Source: Aurifilum marmelostoma (Eukaryota; Ascomycota; Sordariomycetes; Diaporthales; Cryphonectriaceae). From it: DNA of 64,000 nucleotides. The notes beneath the pieces are model-generated. The model ran no database searches, was not told the origin of the DNA, and saw only the letters and a list, made by a program, of their open reading frames with translations. Position 1 is the stretch's first letter, and each line of letters opens with the position of its first letter. Below, piece after piece: positions 11,901 to 24,971 of this stretch. The position numbers and the translations under genes are program-made. The stretch is from the NCBI GenBank assembly GCA_027559495.1, contig JAMXSV010000007.1, forward strand, positions 248,001 to 312,000, read 5' to 3'.

Positions 11901-12267
11901 GACCGCTGTGTGGGGTGGCCCAGACGTTGCTACCATCTCGAGCAACCCCAGCCCTCCATCTGGCTCGCCGTCGCCTCTCATTCCCGGCTTTGACCAATTC
12001 ATTATGGAGCGGTTCCACCCTCTCTGCTGGGAGGTTCTCCGGGACCCGCAGTTCAATCCCTCCGATGCCCAGACCAGACAGGTTGTGAACGAGATCGCTC
12101 AGCTTGAGCAGGTTATCTACACCAAGACCGGCGAGGTCTTCATCCACAATCTACAGTCCACGTTGTTCCCTTCCCTCGGTATCGATGGCACCGAGTTCTT
12201 GCAAACCATGTCCACCGATAGAAAGGCATTCCTCAACTACCTTACGCGGCTTAGTGGCGGTAAGTGA
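8984..12267 (+). CDS. LOS1: Exportin-T (tRNA nuclear export receptor Los1)
   Basis: Three exons: 8984-8995 (only MESQ), 9149-10685 and 10763-12267; about 1017 residues, the usual Los1 length. The joined N-terminus reads MESQIENAIEIAWNP, matching fungal Los1 proteins. The rest is a HEAT-repeat solenoid of the importin-beta/exportin superfamily, with exportin-1-like helices near 9230-9560. In the family this karyopherin binds mature-length tRNA with RanGTP and carries it through the pore. Intron 1 (8996-9148, GTATGG) is 153 bp and starts 12 nt after the ATG, so gene finders may miss the true start. Intron 2 (10686-10762) has GTAAGC and a GCTAAC branch. The stop lies inside a GTAAGTGA string at 12260, so a cryptic donor sits at the very end. 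The product assignment is strong. Confidence 0.92.
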
Positions 12268-13388
12268 TTGGGACGTGGCTGGAGGAGGCCACGTGAAGCA
12301 GGAGTCAGCGTGGGTTGGGTGGGTAGGTAACGTGCTAGGGAGTCAAAGGGCTCAAGAAGTACATACAAGGCGGGAATTTGGGGGTTTGACTTTCTAAGTG
12401 CTTAGCGAGTTGGACCGGACCAAGTATTACAGGATACCAACTTTTCTACAATCATCAATCATCCGTGGGCGAAGGAAGAGCCTCAAGGCCAGGGTTTTGG
12501 TGTGGATTTGGTTTAAATAGAGAAGACAAAAAAAAAAGATTCCCCCACATCGAATAAATTTCCTAGCATGTTCAATCTTTGCTGCCTAATTTGTGTTCTT
12601 GTCGTCTGCGACCTAATTATTTCATGTTGCAACCCTTGCATCGAGAAACTTGATTGATGCGTCCTCAGCCACTCTTGTATTATTCGGGTAGACGAGCACA
12701 TGTCGATTATTCACTCCATTCGGCCTTGGCTCAAGATCTGGATGCTCTTGTCTCCGTGCTCTCAACTGATCCATTTCCCTCATTTTGCAAGCAGAGAGAG
12801 GAACACTCTCACACGTGTAGCCTGGGTGGTCTACAACGTGTTGTATCCAAACAGGAGCTGTCATGTTTTCCAAAGAAGAAGAAAGAAAATACAACCACTT
12901 TTGGTAGGCTGACTGTGTTATGCAGGTTCAACATGCCGTATTATTATTTCAACTTCCCAATGACTACGTGCCATTGGGGCATATATGATCTCCAAAGGTG
13001 CATATATATATATACAGTTATGTCAAGGGAACGATCGATAATAGTAATTAGAAATAAGGGCACGGTGGTTGTCTCGGTCTTCCAGGGCCCAACATGGTTC
13101 TCGTCTTTCAGTGCCCGTTGACAGACTGCTAAGCTTTGCTAACTTGATTTCCATTTCATCTTTGATATAGCATGCCACAGACTTTGCGATCTGGTGCGTG
13201 TTGATCTTGAGCATACAAGAGGGAAGCCGACTGTTAAGGATCTTGTCTTGAGACCAGCCCTTTTATCTCGAGGATATTCTCTATGAAACAAACTTGTCTT
13301 TGGTATCACCATATGTGAAAATGGCGAATGCCCGGTGAGGGGAATTGATGCGCAACCGCAGGCTACGTAGCCAATAAATGGTTTAAGC
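12268..13388. other. Convergent intergenic region (LOS1 and aminopeptidase 3' ends)
   Basis: About 1.1 kb between two converging genes. It is A/T-rich, with an A run at about 12529, AATAAA-like strings at about 12553 and a TA repeat near 13003-13015. This suits two facing 3' untranslated regions. No gene is recognised. Confidence 0.55.
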
Positions 13389-15314
13389 CTAGTCTACCAG
13401 GATCTTCGATTCCAGGTCCGCATAATTGGACAGGAACGCCTCAAACAGCTTGATGCCATGCTCAACATCGTAAGAACCACCCGTCTCGCGGATCGAGTGC
13501 ATGCCTGGTTGTCAACAAATGTCAGTGTTCAAGTTTTTTTCCCCTACAGAAAGCTGATCTAGATCTGCCGTAAAAGAACGAGAATGGCCGAATCAAAGAT
13601 TGAACTTACTGAGCTGCGGGTTGCCTAGGTCGAGCGTGCGGACGCCCATCTTTGCCGACAGCATTGGCCCAATGGTACTACCGCAAGCCGAGTCATTACG
13701 GACGACAAACAACTGCAGCGGCACGCCGGCCTTCTTTGCGACTTCTTGCAGGAGGACGATACCAGGGGAGTTGGTGGCGTAGCGCTGGTTGGCGTTGACT
13801 AGGACAGGCAGGCATTATCTTTAGCTAAAGCAATAGAGCTGGATGGAAAGGACAGAGAGATTGTGTGTGAAAGGGTCTGAGAGGACAGAGGATTGGTAGG
13901 GGGACAAACATACTCTTGATGACAGCTCCCTTGTTCATCTCAGGCTGGTGGTTGGACTCGTACTTCTGTTGATAGTTGGGGTTGACGCTGTGCGCCATAT
14001 CGGCGGATACGAAGAAGGATGTTGACAGCGTCTGCTCGAATGCCGTGGCAACATCATCGGCATTGACATGCTCATACGACTTTTCAGAAGCCGGAGCCTC
14101 GTTGAAACGGCCCGCTGGCAGAACCGACAGGCGGCGGAGGACGGCCGGCAGCAGGTTGGAGTTGGCACCGTGCGCCGTGAGGGAACCGATCTCCTCGTGG
14201 TCGAAGCAGGCGATCAGGCGGATGCTGGACTCGTCGTCAAGACTCTTGTCGTCCTTGACGGAAGCGATGAGGCCCATGACGCTGCAGTAGGTCATGCCGA
14301 GGTTGTCCAGCCGCGGCGAGAAGATGAACTCGTCGTTGAGGCCACCGAGGCACGACTTCTGCGTGTCGTAGAGCACGAGCTCAAAGTCGACGACGGCATC
14401 AGCGTCGACGCCTGCGTGCTGCGCAATAACCTCGAGCAGGTACGAGTGGTGTCGCTTTGACATGGCCTGGAGGGGCTGGAACTCGCCATCCTCGCCCTCA
14501 GCCTCGGCAGACTTGTCGGCCTCCTCCTTCTTGGCATCTGCAGCGGTCTTGCCGGTCCGGTTGAGCTCCGCCTCGGCAAGGCCGCAAATGGGAAACAGCT
14601 CGGTCTCCTTGTTGGGGTCAAAGTTGCTCTGCCTGTGAAGATGAATCGCCAGCGTGGGGATGCGCAGGATGGGCTTGTCGACCTTGATGAGCTTCTGCAC
14701 AAAGTTGCCCTGGTCATCCCTGACCAGCACACGGCCAGCGGTAGAGAGGTCACGGTCAAACCAGGTGTGCCAGATGCCGCCGCCATAAGTCTCGACCCCG
14801 ACCTGCAGAAAGCCGGCATTGGTCTTCTTACTCACGGGCTTGATGCGCAGGCAGGGCGAGTCAGTGTGCGCCCCGATCATGCCAATGGGATTGCCAGGTG
14901 CCCATTTCTTGCCTACGGCGAAGGCTACGATGGACGAGGCGTTGCGGGTCAGGTAGTACTGGGCTGGCTGTTAGCTAATTTTTTATAAGCTTGATCAACC
15001 GATCGATTCGAAGCCAAGAGCTCTGTGGAAGGGGGAAAAAGGAGGAAGGAGAAGGGGGGAGGGGGGGGCAACAGAAACACACCTTGCCACCGGGGAGCAG
15101 CTCCGAGCCCCAGTTGTCGCGCTCCTTGATACCCTTGAAACCAGCAGCCTCGAGGCGGGCGACAGCCTCGGCAACAGCATGGTAGGCTGTGTGAGAGGCG
15201 CATATTAGCCACAAAGATACGTACAGTCTCCGGGCCGAGGAGGGAGCAGTACTCACGGGTAGGCGAGGCGTTCAAGAAGTCAATGAACTCGTGAGCAGAC
15301 TTAGGAGGAGCCAT
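13389..15314 (-). CDS. Aspartyl aminopeptidase (peptidase family M18)
   Basis: Five exons on the minus strand: 15314-15257, 15186-15083, 14958-13914, 13798-13610 and 13504-13389; about 503 residues, normal for the family. The start MAPPKSAHEFIDFLNASPTP is the usual fungal N-terminus. Zinc-site and catalytic motifs are all present: GAHTDSP near residue 85, SPRLDNLG, CFDHEEIGS, SADMAHSVNP, and a C-terminal MHSIRETGG histidine. M18 enzymes remove N-terminal Asp or Glu in the cytosol or vacuole. All introns are GT-AG. Intron 2 (15082-14959) contains a poly-G/C stretch. The ATG at 15314 has A at -3 and G at +4. A second in-frame ATG at 15431 adds 39 residues that resemble a mitochondrial presequence (see findings). 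Product assignment is very strong; the start is less certain. Confidence 0.94.
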
Positions 15315-16320
15315 GATGATCCTCGAGGACGAGAAGGCTCGGGTTGGGCAGATGAAGGAGCTCGGAGAGGCTGTTGAAGCAACAATGCAGGATGACGGTT
15401 TGAATCGCAGGACGAGGCAAGTCTTGAGCATGAGGTGTGAGGCGAGAGGAAGAGGAAAAAGACTCAAAGATGTGAGCGGCTCGAGGTCTTTCCCTTCTTA
15501 TAGAGAGTAAATTATGATTGTGGTGGTGAGGCCACGATGGTACGGCATTCGACACACGTCGATATCATGGGCGGAGGGGCAAGTCGTTGTAGGATCACAC
15601 TGCATATTGGCAGTTGCCCGATTTGACGGAGGGGATCCCGACTAGGCCTGGCCCCGCCAGAGGAGGCAGCCCTGTCGCCGCCCCGGAAGCGAACCGGCAG
15701 CAGGTGGGCTGCTGGGTTAGTAGCTTAGTACACGTGTAAGTACCTACTAGCATTAATTACTATGCAACGGTACTTTATGCCCGTACATAGTTACAATCGC
15801 ATGCGTGCTCTGCAGTGCTGTATGGTAGTGGTAGTAGAGTGCTCTCGGCTATTTCTCGTCTCTCTTTCTTTCTTCTTCTTTCTCTCTCACTCCTTTTCTT
15901 TCTGAGACTTGAAGATTGGATTGCAGGACTGTAGGAATTTACACGGGAAATTGGAAACTCTGAGCCAGCGTATACTAGAGTATGCAATCACCAGTGCGCC
16001 GCCTCCTGCTACGCTGTACGTTGACACCACACACCTGCAGCATTCAAATTACCCGGTAGCATTCTAGGGTGTCGAAGACTGGCCTCTCTATATTGGCTGC
16101 CTCGAGGCGGAGAGACGAAGGAGAACAAGGGTTATCCAGTTCAATCATGGGCCCTTAGGAGGATCATGGATGTTGCAGCCCTAAATTCTAGGCCTAGGCT
16201 TCCGTAGGTGTCAAATCATAATGGATCCCACATTAGTAGCTAATATGTATGTGTACCATAGTATGTACTTACAACAACAATAACAATCACTCCCACTATT
16301 CTCTGAACGTTTTTGTGTGT

Positions 16321-16336
16321 CTCTCTCTCTCTCTCT
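16321..16336. repeat. CT dinucleotide microsatellite
   Basis: Eight CT units directly follow a short GT run in the gene-free block. Confidence 0.8.
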
Positions 16337-17026
16337 GACTTTGACCTCGCCACAACAAGGAGCAGGTAGATGGCAAAGCAGATCAGGGCAACAAAGACAT
16401 CCTTCAGCCTTATTTACGCCTGTATCCGGCCACGATTCAGATCTCATCACGCAGGAGATTAAAATCCTGTCTCACACCGCAACAAGCTGAACGGATTGTG
16501 CCGAACATCAAAACAACAACGAATGAACGTCAGCTTACCCGTGCTCGAAATTGTCTGTCTGGTGTCTGACCTGGTCGCAGGCGAAATGTGTGCATTGCGC
16601 ACCCTTTGCAGGGGGACAAAACGCCACCCCTCCCCCTCCATCAATCGCATCGCATCGCATCGCCTTGCCCCTCGAGAGAGGAGGGTTGGTACCCGGGCTA
16701 GGCGCAGAACAGGCCGACTAAAACTACCTGCAACTACAGGGGATTGTGGCTGTACTACAATGCACTCCCGCTCGGTGCTGTGCTACCGTCGCCGCAACGT
16801 AGATCTTGGCCCGTCTGGGTGCAGCAAGACAACTCAACCCAACCCTCTAATAGGGAAAACTTACCTGTCGCATGCCTGTAATGGCCCGGCCCCCCCCCCC
16901 TTCCTTCCTCCACCCATCCCTCCATCCTCGGCTGGTGAGGCTGTCGACCTGAGCCCAGCGGAAGCGCCGACCTGGCGCCCGCTGCTGTATGCAGCTGAGT
17001 CAAGAAGAGCATGGCCCGAGGTAGAG

Positions 17027-17029
<3 letters not shown>

Positions 17030-17063
<34 letters not shown>
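17030..17063. repeat. GT dinucleotide microsatellite
   Basis: About 17 uninterrupted GT units in non-coding DNA; potentially Z-DNA forming and length-variable. Confidence 0.9.
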
Positions 17064-17065
<2 letters not shown>

Positions 17066-17953
17066 AGGGACAGAAAGGGAATCGAGAGGATGATGGCATT
17101 CTGTGGGTGCCTTGGTCCAATGTCTCTGCCCCATCGGTTTTCGGCTCGGGAGGTCGTCGACGGCAGCCATTCAGAAAGGATGAAGGCGATCCAAGGACCA
17201 CATCGCTGCGTCGATCATCTGCTGCACGTTCGGCTCGACACGAGACCTGACCATGGAAAAAGCAATATTCAAGGTCACGGAAACCCTTGGCCCCGTATAA
17301 TGTGAGACACCAGAAACAAAAACACAACTAAAAGACGCTCGATTAATGAAGACGAGGAGCACGGACTTGGAGAGATACTATGACGGTTGATTATCCTCGC
17401 TGGCGCCTTCTTTGCTGTCCGAGCTTCAACGTCAAGATTAAATGACAAAGACAGCGGCATGGGGAAGAAGGGAGGGGTCAGGAGAACATGGGCGATTGAT
17501 CCTGTGTGGCGACAAAACCCTGTTCCCAGCTCCCCCGTCTGGTAGTGGTGGAGTCGACTTGTGTGGTTGTCTGCCGGGCTTAGCCCATCTGGCCCCATTT
17601 TAACGGTGTCCACCGCCAATCTTGCTGTGTTGTTTTCTCGAGGGTCCTGACAGAACCTAGGACCGAGGACGGACAGACCTGAAGACGGGCTCCCTGGGGC
17701 CCCCAAGGAATACGAAGCAGAACGGCCTGCCCTGCCTTGTATTTCCTGACATATCAGCTAACTATTCAAGAGTCCTCTTTTGCGCTATCCTCTTGTTCAA
17801 GGGCTGAGTTGTCGCCGAGGACATCGAATGGTTGGACAAGGCCGCTCTGCGGGAGGGGAAGAATCCCTGGGCCCGGTCCAGCCCTGCGCAGGTACGCACC
17901 CCGGGACGCCCAGCGATCGACAAGGGAACGACAGGAAGGAAGAAGAGACAACA

Positions 17954-17969
17954 CCCCCCCCCCCCCCCC
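17954..17969. repeat. C16 homopolymer
   Basis: Sixteen consecutive C. Its length is uncertain in any assembly. Confidence 0.85.
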
Positions 17970-18965
17970 ATTAGGACTCCCTCATCTGATGCGGCCTTGC
18001 CAGATTTCCGTGGAAACAACTGCCAGCCAAAACCCTGCTTCTTAGCCAACCCCCCTCTCCCCCCGGGGGCGGATAAATTTGAGTTTTACGACGATCACAC
18101 ATCAAGTTGTGTGTCAGAGTGCTGCTTTCTGAATGGTGCATTGGTGGTGAATTTTAAAGAAAATAGGGCAGCCAGACGGTTCTGGTCTGTACTACCTCTG
18201 TACCCTACCACCATGCCGCTTTCCCACTACACCACCTCCTCCACCTCCACCTCAGACAAAGATGAGCTGCTGCACGCCATCGTTGAAAATCTGCAGGACA
18301 TGTTGCCCTTCCCGCTCACAATTGATCATTCCGGCTGCCAGCGGGCCGATCTCTGTGGAACAGGGGTGGGAACCATCTCATGTCGCAGATGGGAAGTTCA
18401 GCCAAGGCCTGAAAAGGGGTTGGTGCGTGTGCATCTGTGGTGGATGGGTGTGTGCGTGTGCGTGTTTGTGTCACGCCAGAGAAGGGTGATCAGATCGTCT
18501 GGAGAGATTCTTTGATGGACAGGCCACTTTTCTTCTTCTTCTTCTCTCCTTCTCTTTCTTTTTCTTGCAGCTTTTGCCTGTAGACCAGACCATTCCAATA
18601 AATGACTCTTGTCCTGTTCATCAGGACGAACCAGCGTTCAGCTGTTGTCAGCGTCTGGACTGGCCAGAAACATCCAGACCGGGGCGCTGAACAGGTCCAT
18701 TGAACAGGCCGCAAGGCAGCTTCATGAAACGCAATACACTATAACGGATCGATCCAGCCAGGAAAAAGTATTTGTGCCCCCCCCCCAACAACTCTTTTGC
18801 GCAGTGACCGAGACAGACAAATGTACTTAAACTTGTCTGTGCCGTCCTGAACAAGCATGATGCTTTCTAACAACAAGAAACTGGCGTCCTAGGAATCGTC
18901 ACCACAGCCCGCGGCATCAGAACCAGATCTGCCGCTTGATGCGTCGTTGTCCATGAAAGAGGGAA

Positions 18966-19006
18966 GGGGGGGGGGGGGAAGGAAGTTGGTGGTGGTGGTG
19001 GTGGTG
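18966..19006. repeat. G13 homopolymer followed by GGT repeats
   Basis: Thirteen G at 18966-18978, then a short spacer and about six GGT units ending near 19006. The tract is G-rich on the + strand. Confidence 0.85.
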
Positions 19007-20851
19007 TGGAGGACTCGTGTGCCTCGTGGAGCGTCGGGAAATGTTGCATGCGACACCGAACGAGTCCCGATCAGGTGCGTGCGATGCACCGACACAGGAC
19101 CCTGGCTATGCTGCTGCTTGCTCTCCTTCTCCTTTTGAGAAAAAGAGATGGAGAGGGGATGATGTTGGCATGAAACGCATACATAATAAGTCATTACACG
19201 GCACGTGCAAGATTCTCCTCGATTCATCGAGGCGACCAAAAGTCAAGCAACGAACCCTATTACAACCGACCATGATCGGGTCGGGAAGGAATAATACAAA
19301 TCAGACAACACTGCTGGTCCCATCTCTGGCTGCTGCCTGTCCTGAGAGAATTGACTATTGAAGAGTCCTGCGCCGAGTTTCAACGAACCCTTTGGGCTGT
19401 CGACATCGATTTGCCGTCTCTTGCGCGACGGACCGCGCCCAGATCCGGCCTAGCCTGGGGTATGGGGGTGACCGGTTCAGATAGATCCAAAGCCATCCTG
19501 GGATTGCCCCCCCCCTCCCCCAAGCTTTTTCGTGTCGGGCTGGAAGGAAGATGACGGCCCTGCTGACCCACCAGCGATTGCGCTGGGAAAAGAAGCGGAC
19601 AATGCCCCTCCTCCCTCTTCCCCTTGTGCTTTTGACATAGCTGGTGTTATCGTCATCGTCCCATATAGTACCATATAGTAAAAGAAACTTAACCCCGCCT
19701 CTGCTCCTCCAGGCCTGAATGTGAAAAAAAAAAAGATCTGCGGACGAGACCCATGATATCTGTAGTAGTATATGTCATAGTACGGTAAATAAGACTAAGC
19801 GGACAAGAACGGTGTGTGTTTCTATCGTCCTGTCCTACTATAGTGCCAGTAGTGGTGGTGGTTCTGATGGACGAGAGGGATGAGCCCTGTTCCTTGATCG
19901 TCGAATCACCGTTGGGGCCCAGAACGTGATAGCACCTGGGCCGATCGAGGCCTGGTGCGCTGGACCAGCACAGCAGCGCGAAGATGGTTCCTCGGAGCTG
20001 TACCCGGTACCTGAGGTCCCACGGTATGTTACTTTTGGGGGTAAGGTCCATCAGCTTACTTTGCTATGTACGTGCGTGCCTTAAGTATCTGACTGTAGCT
20101 GAAGCCTGGTGCCCAAGGGTCAGCTCTAGTGTGTGCACCGTTTCTCGATTTTTCTCAATTTTGTTTTTAGAAAAGAGAAGGGAAAAAAAAAAAGAAAGAA
20201 AGAAAAGGAAGAGAAAGAAAAAAATCTAGGATCGAGCACAGAGAAGGACGAGGAGAAAGATCCGGCGAACATCATAATGATGTTCTTGTTGTTGTTGTTG
20301 TTTGTAGGCGGTGGATGTCTGACCGACAGACATAGTGTGCGTTGCATTGCGTGAGTGCGCGCGTGCGCAGGTGGATGAGTGGGTTTGGGTGGGTGGTGTG
20401 CCGTTTTGTGTGCGTGCATGTGTGTTGTGTGTGTGATATGGAGAGTGGTCAGGGCACGTTGTCTTGGAAATTTCCCAGCCGGGCCCAGCAGAGGGAGACC
20501 CTTGCGAATTGCGCAAGACGGTCCCACCGCCGCCAGAGGAGACTTTGACAGGTCCTGCCGCCCCCCCTCGCCTCGTCCACCCAGACAAACGCCTTGCTAA
20601 GAACAATAAGGTTCCCATGCCGATCAACACGGATGCATCTGTCATTTCGTAGTGCTATGCTATATACTATCTCCTCTCTCTGTCTTTCTCCATCTTTTGT
20701 CTTTTGATGTTCCCTTTTCATTTCCCCTACACATGTGTGGATAATCAGTGTTTACTTGTGTCTTGTTCTGGGGCTGGTCTGGGCTGTGACGGTCAAGTCA
20801 TGAATCGACCTACCTAGCCTGGGCCTCTGGACATGGCCACCTGAGGGCTTG

Positions 20852-20918
20852 TTTCTTCTTCTTCTTCTTCTGCTGCTGCTGCTACTGCCCCTCCACCTGC
20901 CCCCCCCCCCCCCCCCCC
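20852..20918. repeat. Compound TTC / TGC repeat and C19 run
   Basis: TTC units (about 20852-20870) pass into TGC units (20871-20882), then after a short spacer a run of nineteen C (20900-20918). Confidence 0.85.
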
Positions 20919-21254
20919 GTGTTTCCTCTTAATCTGTCGAGAGAATTCATTTATCATCGGCTTCGGCATCGTGGGTCGCCTGCCCACCATTCCACCAAAT
21001 GTCGCTTCATCGATTGATTGTTATCGCTCCCGGGGGGGGGAAGAGAGAGACCTGCTCCCCCTCCCTCCCCCCCCTCCCCCCCCAGAGGGCGTCACCCCTG
21101 GCAGCACAATCGCGATTGGGGGGTCCCGCCCTGCCACCCCTGTCGACCGGACAAGCTTCGACTGTATGGGGTTAGCCAATCTGCTGTCTTACAGGGATAT
21201 CCTGACCCTGAAGGGTCTGGGGGTGCTCTGGATCAGGGACAGCCGGAGAGGATG

Positions 21255-21394
21255 GAGACAAGGATGCATCGTGTGTGCGCGTTATGTGTGTGGGTGTGTT
21301 GTATGGTGTTGCGTGAGTGTGCGTTTGCCTGTGTGAGTGTGTGCGTGTGTGTATGTGTATGTTGTGTGTGTGTGTGTGTGTGCAGACAGGCAAG
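21255..21394. repeat. Imperfect GT-rich tract
   Basis: About 140 bp dominated by TGTG with interruptions, ending in a perfect TG run at about 21364-21383. Confidence 0.8.
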
Positions 21395-23050
21395 GCAGGA
21401 TGGGATGTGCATGCCTGCCCATCCAGAGGGGGGTTGACAGCAGCAGCCTTGGCATGGGAAGGCTATGCATGCACACACACAGTACTTGGTCTCGCTATGA
21501 CACACAGCATGCTGCTGCTTTGTTTTGTTCCCCGAGCGAGTGTGCTTGTTGTCAGGTAGCCACACGAAACGCTTGAGGGGCTTACTGCACCTGCGCGCAT
21601 CTCTGCTCAATTGAAAATCGTCCTGCTTCTGCTGTGCGACTACTACGTACAACAACCCCCTCTCCACCCGATCCCTGGCGGTACATGGTATAGTCGATGG
21701 CCCACCCCCATTCCATCGCTCATATTGCTGCTGGCCATTGACATCCCAGGGCATGGGTGAGGACGGACACGAAATCCTAGGATTCTGAGGATGAGGCTGT
21801 CTTGTTGTCATGTGGCTCTCTGCCTGACCTTGTTTTTGCTTGCAGAGACACCGGTCCTTGTTGTTGAACGTGCGTAGACATGAGGACGTAGTAATTTATT
21901 GAGGCGAGGATAATGCTGAAGACAATGATAATCTTCCCTCACCGAGCAGCAAACCAAGATAATTCCTATTGCCCGGCCGCATGTTACTTCGGGCTTCGTC
22001 TTCCCGGACCATGTGCTCATTGGGTACGCCCGAGCTGGCACCTCTCAGGACTTTGCGCACGCCTGCTTGGGTGAGGAGGATAGGCCGCTTGACCAAAGAC
22101 GGTGGTGGCCCGCCGTACTGGGGAAAGTCTATCCATACCATCAGCTAAATGACTGCCTGATCAACTTTCCCATCGGAACTGTGCCTGGTGTGTACAACGC
22201 TCGGTCAGCATAGCCTCGCAGGCTCAAGACAGAAGAGAGCGCAGGAGAGAGAGGAAAAAACAGAGAAGAAGAGATGCAAGTCATCTCATGATACGAGAGT
22301 CACAGCCTCGATTGGGTGTGCAGAAATTGAGAACCTTGGCGGAAGCTGCTATACTTTCTATGGCATGTCGAGATCGTCACGCCCGTCCCTGACCCACAAT
22401 CCCTGCCTCTACAAGGAATCGACACCAGCCGGCAGAAAAATGAAACGCTCGTCAGGTAAGCGCTGAAGCGGCGACGCACCTTCCTCTTGTTTACAGTAGA
22501 CGCCATCCAGTCGAGGGGACCCTCTACCCCCCCTTCTTTCTCCCCTCTCTTGATGCAGGCCCTAGAACAATGCTGAAAGATGTCTGACATTGCCATGGGA
22601 TTACTTTGCCGTCGTTGTTGTCTGCTTTTTTCCCCTTTTTCTTTGTTCTCTGGCGGCAGCCTTGAGAGGGGCACCCACCCTGCAGGTTTGCTGGAGACGT
22701 TCCTTGACCCGCTTTGCTTGCTGCCCTGCACTGCATGTCTCTCTCCAGGGAACGTAGATAGTCTAGTCATCACCACCAACACCACTACTACAACAGGCAC
22801 AGACTGATCTTTTCCCCAATCTCCTCCAGGGAAGAAAAAAAAAAAAAAGGAACCCTGCCGCTCCCGCCCTCCCGTAGAAGCGAAGCGGGAAAGGCTGGTA
22901 CTAGTACTAAGTCTACGATTGCTCATGAGTCCACAGCGTGAGCATTTGCGCATCACCTGCCCCACGGTCTGGGGTCTTCTAGGCCTCACTGCTCAGAAGA
23001 CCATAGAGAAGAAAGCTAAGGATAGTGAGGGAGACCGAGAGAGATTGTCT

Positions 23051-23093
23051 CTGTGTGTGTGTGTGAGAGAGTGAGAGAGAGAGAGAGAGAGAG
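23051..23093. repeat. Adjacent TG and GA dinucleotide repeats
   Basis: A TG run (about 23051-23065) passes into an almost perfect GA run (to 23093). Confidence 0.85.
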
Positions 23094-24971
23094 CTTCAAT
23101 GTCGGGCGTAGAGACAAGAACAAGTCATGGGGCAGCCCAGCAAGCAGCACCTGGGCAGGCACCCCTGTTGCCCTGCACCAGGTGTACATGGACTCTTCGA
23201 CCCACCCATGTACCCAAGCAACAAAAAGATACATGACGGGTACCTCTGGGCTTTGCGGGCGCTACCTTTACCTGCACACGCTCACTCTTTCTGCGGCATA
23301 TGCGCCGCCTTACCAAGTTTCTTCTTCGACAGCTCCTGAACTCCTGGGGGTTCTTGGACTTCTAGCGCACCGAGAGGGGCAATCGGGTCTGACTGAGTAT
23401 GTATCTGCATGGTCTCCTTTTTGCCATCTCTGGGATGACTTGCATACCTAGGCAACTTGCAAGTCTACGCCTCGACCGCATAGGCATCAAGGTATTGGGC
23501 AGGTTTGGGCTTAGCTGAGAGAGCCGCGTACCTTGTACTGGGCCTGTCAGAGCCAGGTACACAGGACACGGCACTCATGGCGCTAGGCCAGTACGCAGGC
23601 GAGGGGTACCCTGGTCGTTTCCGCCGCCTCTTCGCCTGCCTCTTCCCACTTGTGGCTCGCTTGCGCTCCGCTCTTCGATTCTCTTGACCCGCAACCGCCT
23701 TTTCCCTTCCTGCTTCTTTCCCACCTCCTACCTCGACCTCGCAAGCGGTCAACCACCTCCCAACTTAACAACCCTCCTTGCTTGTTTTCCCTTTTTTTTT
23801 TTCTTCTTTTCTTTCTCCCCTCCTCCCTCTCCTGTCAACTCTTTCCTCTCCCCACGACGAGACAGGTTGCTGCATCCTGCTGTAGCTGGGGGAACAAGGT
23901 CTTTTTCATCATCTTTTTTTTCTGTCTCTGGTACCCTCTATTCTGCCATCGCGTTACTGCGTCTCTCTTTCTTTTGGGCCCCAGGAAGACTCCTCGCCCG
24001 TCCGTGCTTGCTACTCCGCTCTACGACGATAACGCTTGACCGGGACGAAAGCAAGTAGCCAGCCACACGAACGACCAAGGCTATCTCTGCACGTTCAACC
24101 TTCTTCCGACCCTTCACGATCCCTTGTTTCCCGAGCAGAGACCCCAGCACAAATCGCTGCGACCCTCTTCGTCAGAATCTGAGGGAAGGAGATCACATAG
24201 TCGTATCCTGGGCTGTTGTCGATATTTGTATACTCGAGAATCCAAGTCGATCCGGCGCGCAACCTTTCAACCTCTGCCCTTCACCGCACGTCGTGACCCG
24301 TTACGATCGAATCTGCCTCGGTGATCCGATCGTCCCTCTGGAAGTGGAACCCACGCCGTTACTGACGATTTCCCCCGTCCTCGAACCGACTTTGTACTCG
24401 CTCGCTCTGTTGAGATCCGGCTGTGTCACTTTCCTCCCTAAGTTGTCAAGGCAGTACACCGAGATCCTTCTGCACCGTTCAGCAACTGGACCGCCTCGAG
24501 CACCACCGAATCGACCCTGGGTAGCGAAAACCCGCGTTGCATTGTCAGCGGCAGGGCCAGGCTGTATCTAGCAGAAACCTTCTCGAAATCCCTTGCGCAT
24601 ACAACCGAGCGCTTCAAAGAGCTGCCTGCCATCATCTTTTGTGTGTCAAGAGAAGTCGACTGGACGGTACCCTGGATGTTCGCCTGGAGACTTGGCTCGC
24701 ATCATCGTCGCTGGAAACACCATCCATCCTCGGGTCTGCCTGTTGCATGTTAAGATCTGGCCTGCCTGTCACGCTGCGAGGCTTCCGGTTCGGAACCTGC
24801 TGGACAACTTTGTCTTTGTCGATCTGGACCCTCGTGCAGGGATCTTTGGGACCTTGACTCTCTCCCATGCGGCCCTGCTTGAGACACACTAGGCAGCCTG
24901 CAGCTGGGTGACGACTCTTATATACCTGTGACCACCGCTCCAGCAACCTCACAACAACCCTGCCCTGCTTC

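Noticed and set aside
16496..17305. 269-codon open frame in the gene-free block
   Set aside because: It runs through a GT repeat translated as Val/Cys alternation, has no domain-like composition, and no flanking exon continues it.
22300..22989. 229-codon minus-strand open frame
   Set aside because: Includes a poly-Phe run from a poly-A tract and shows no recognisable domain.
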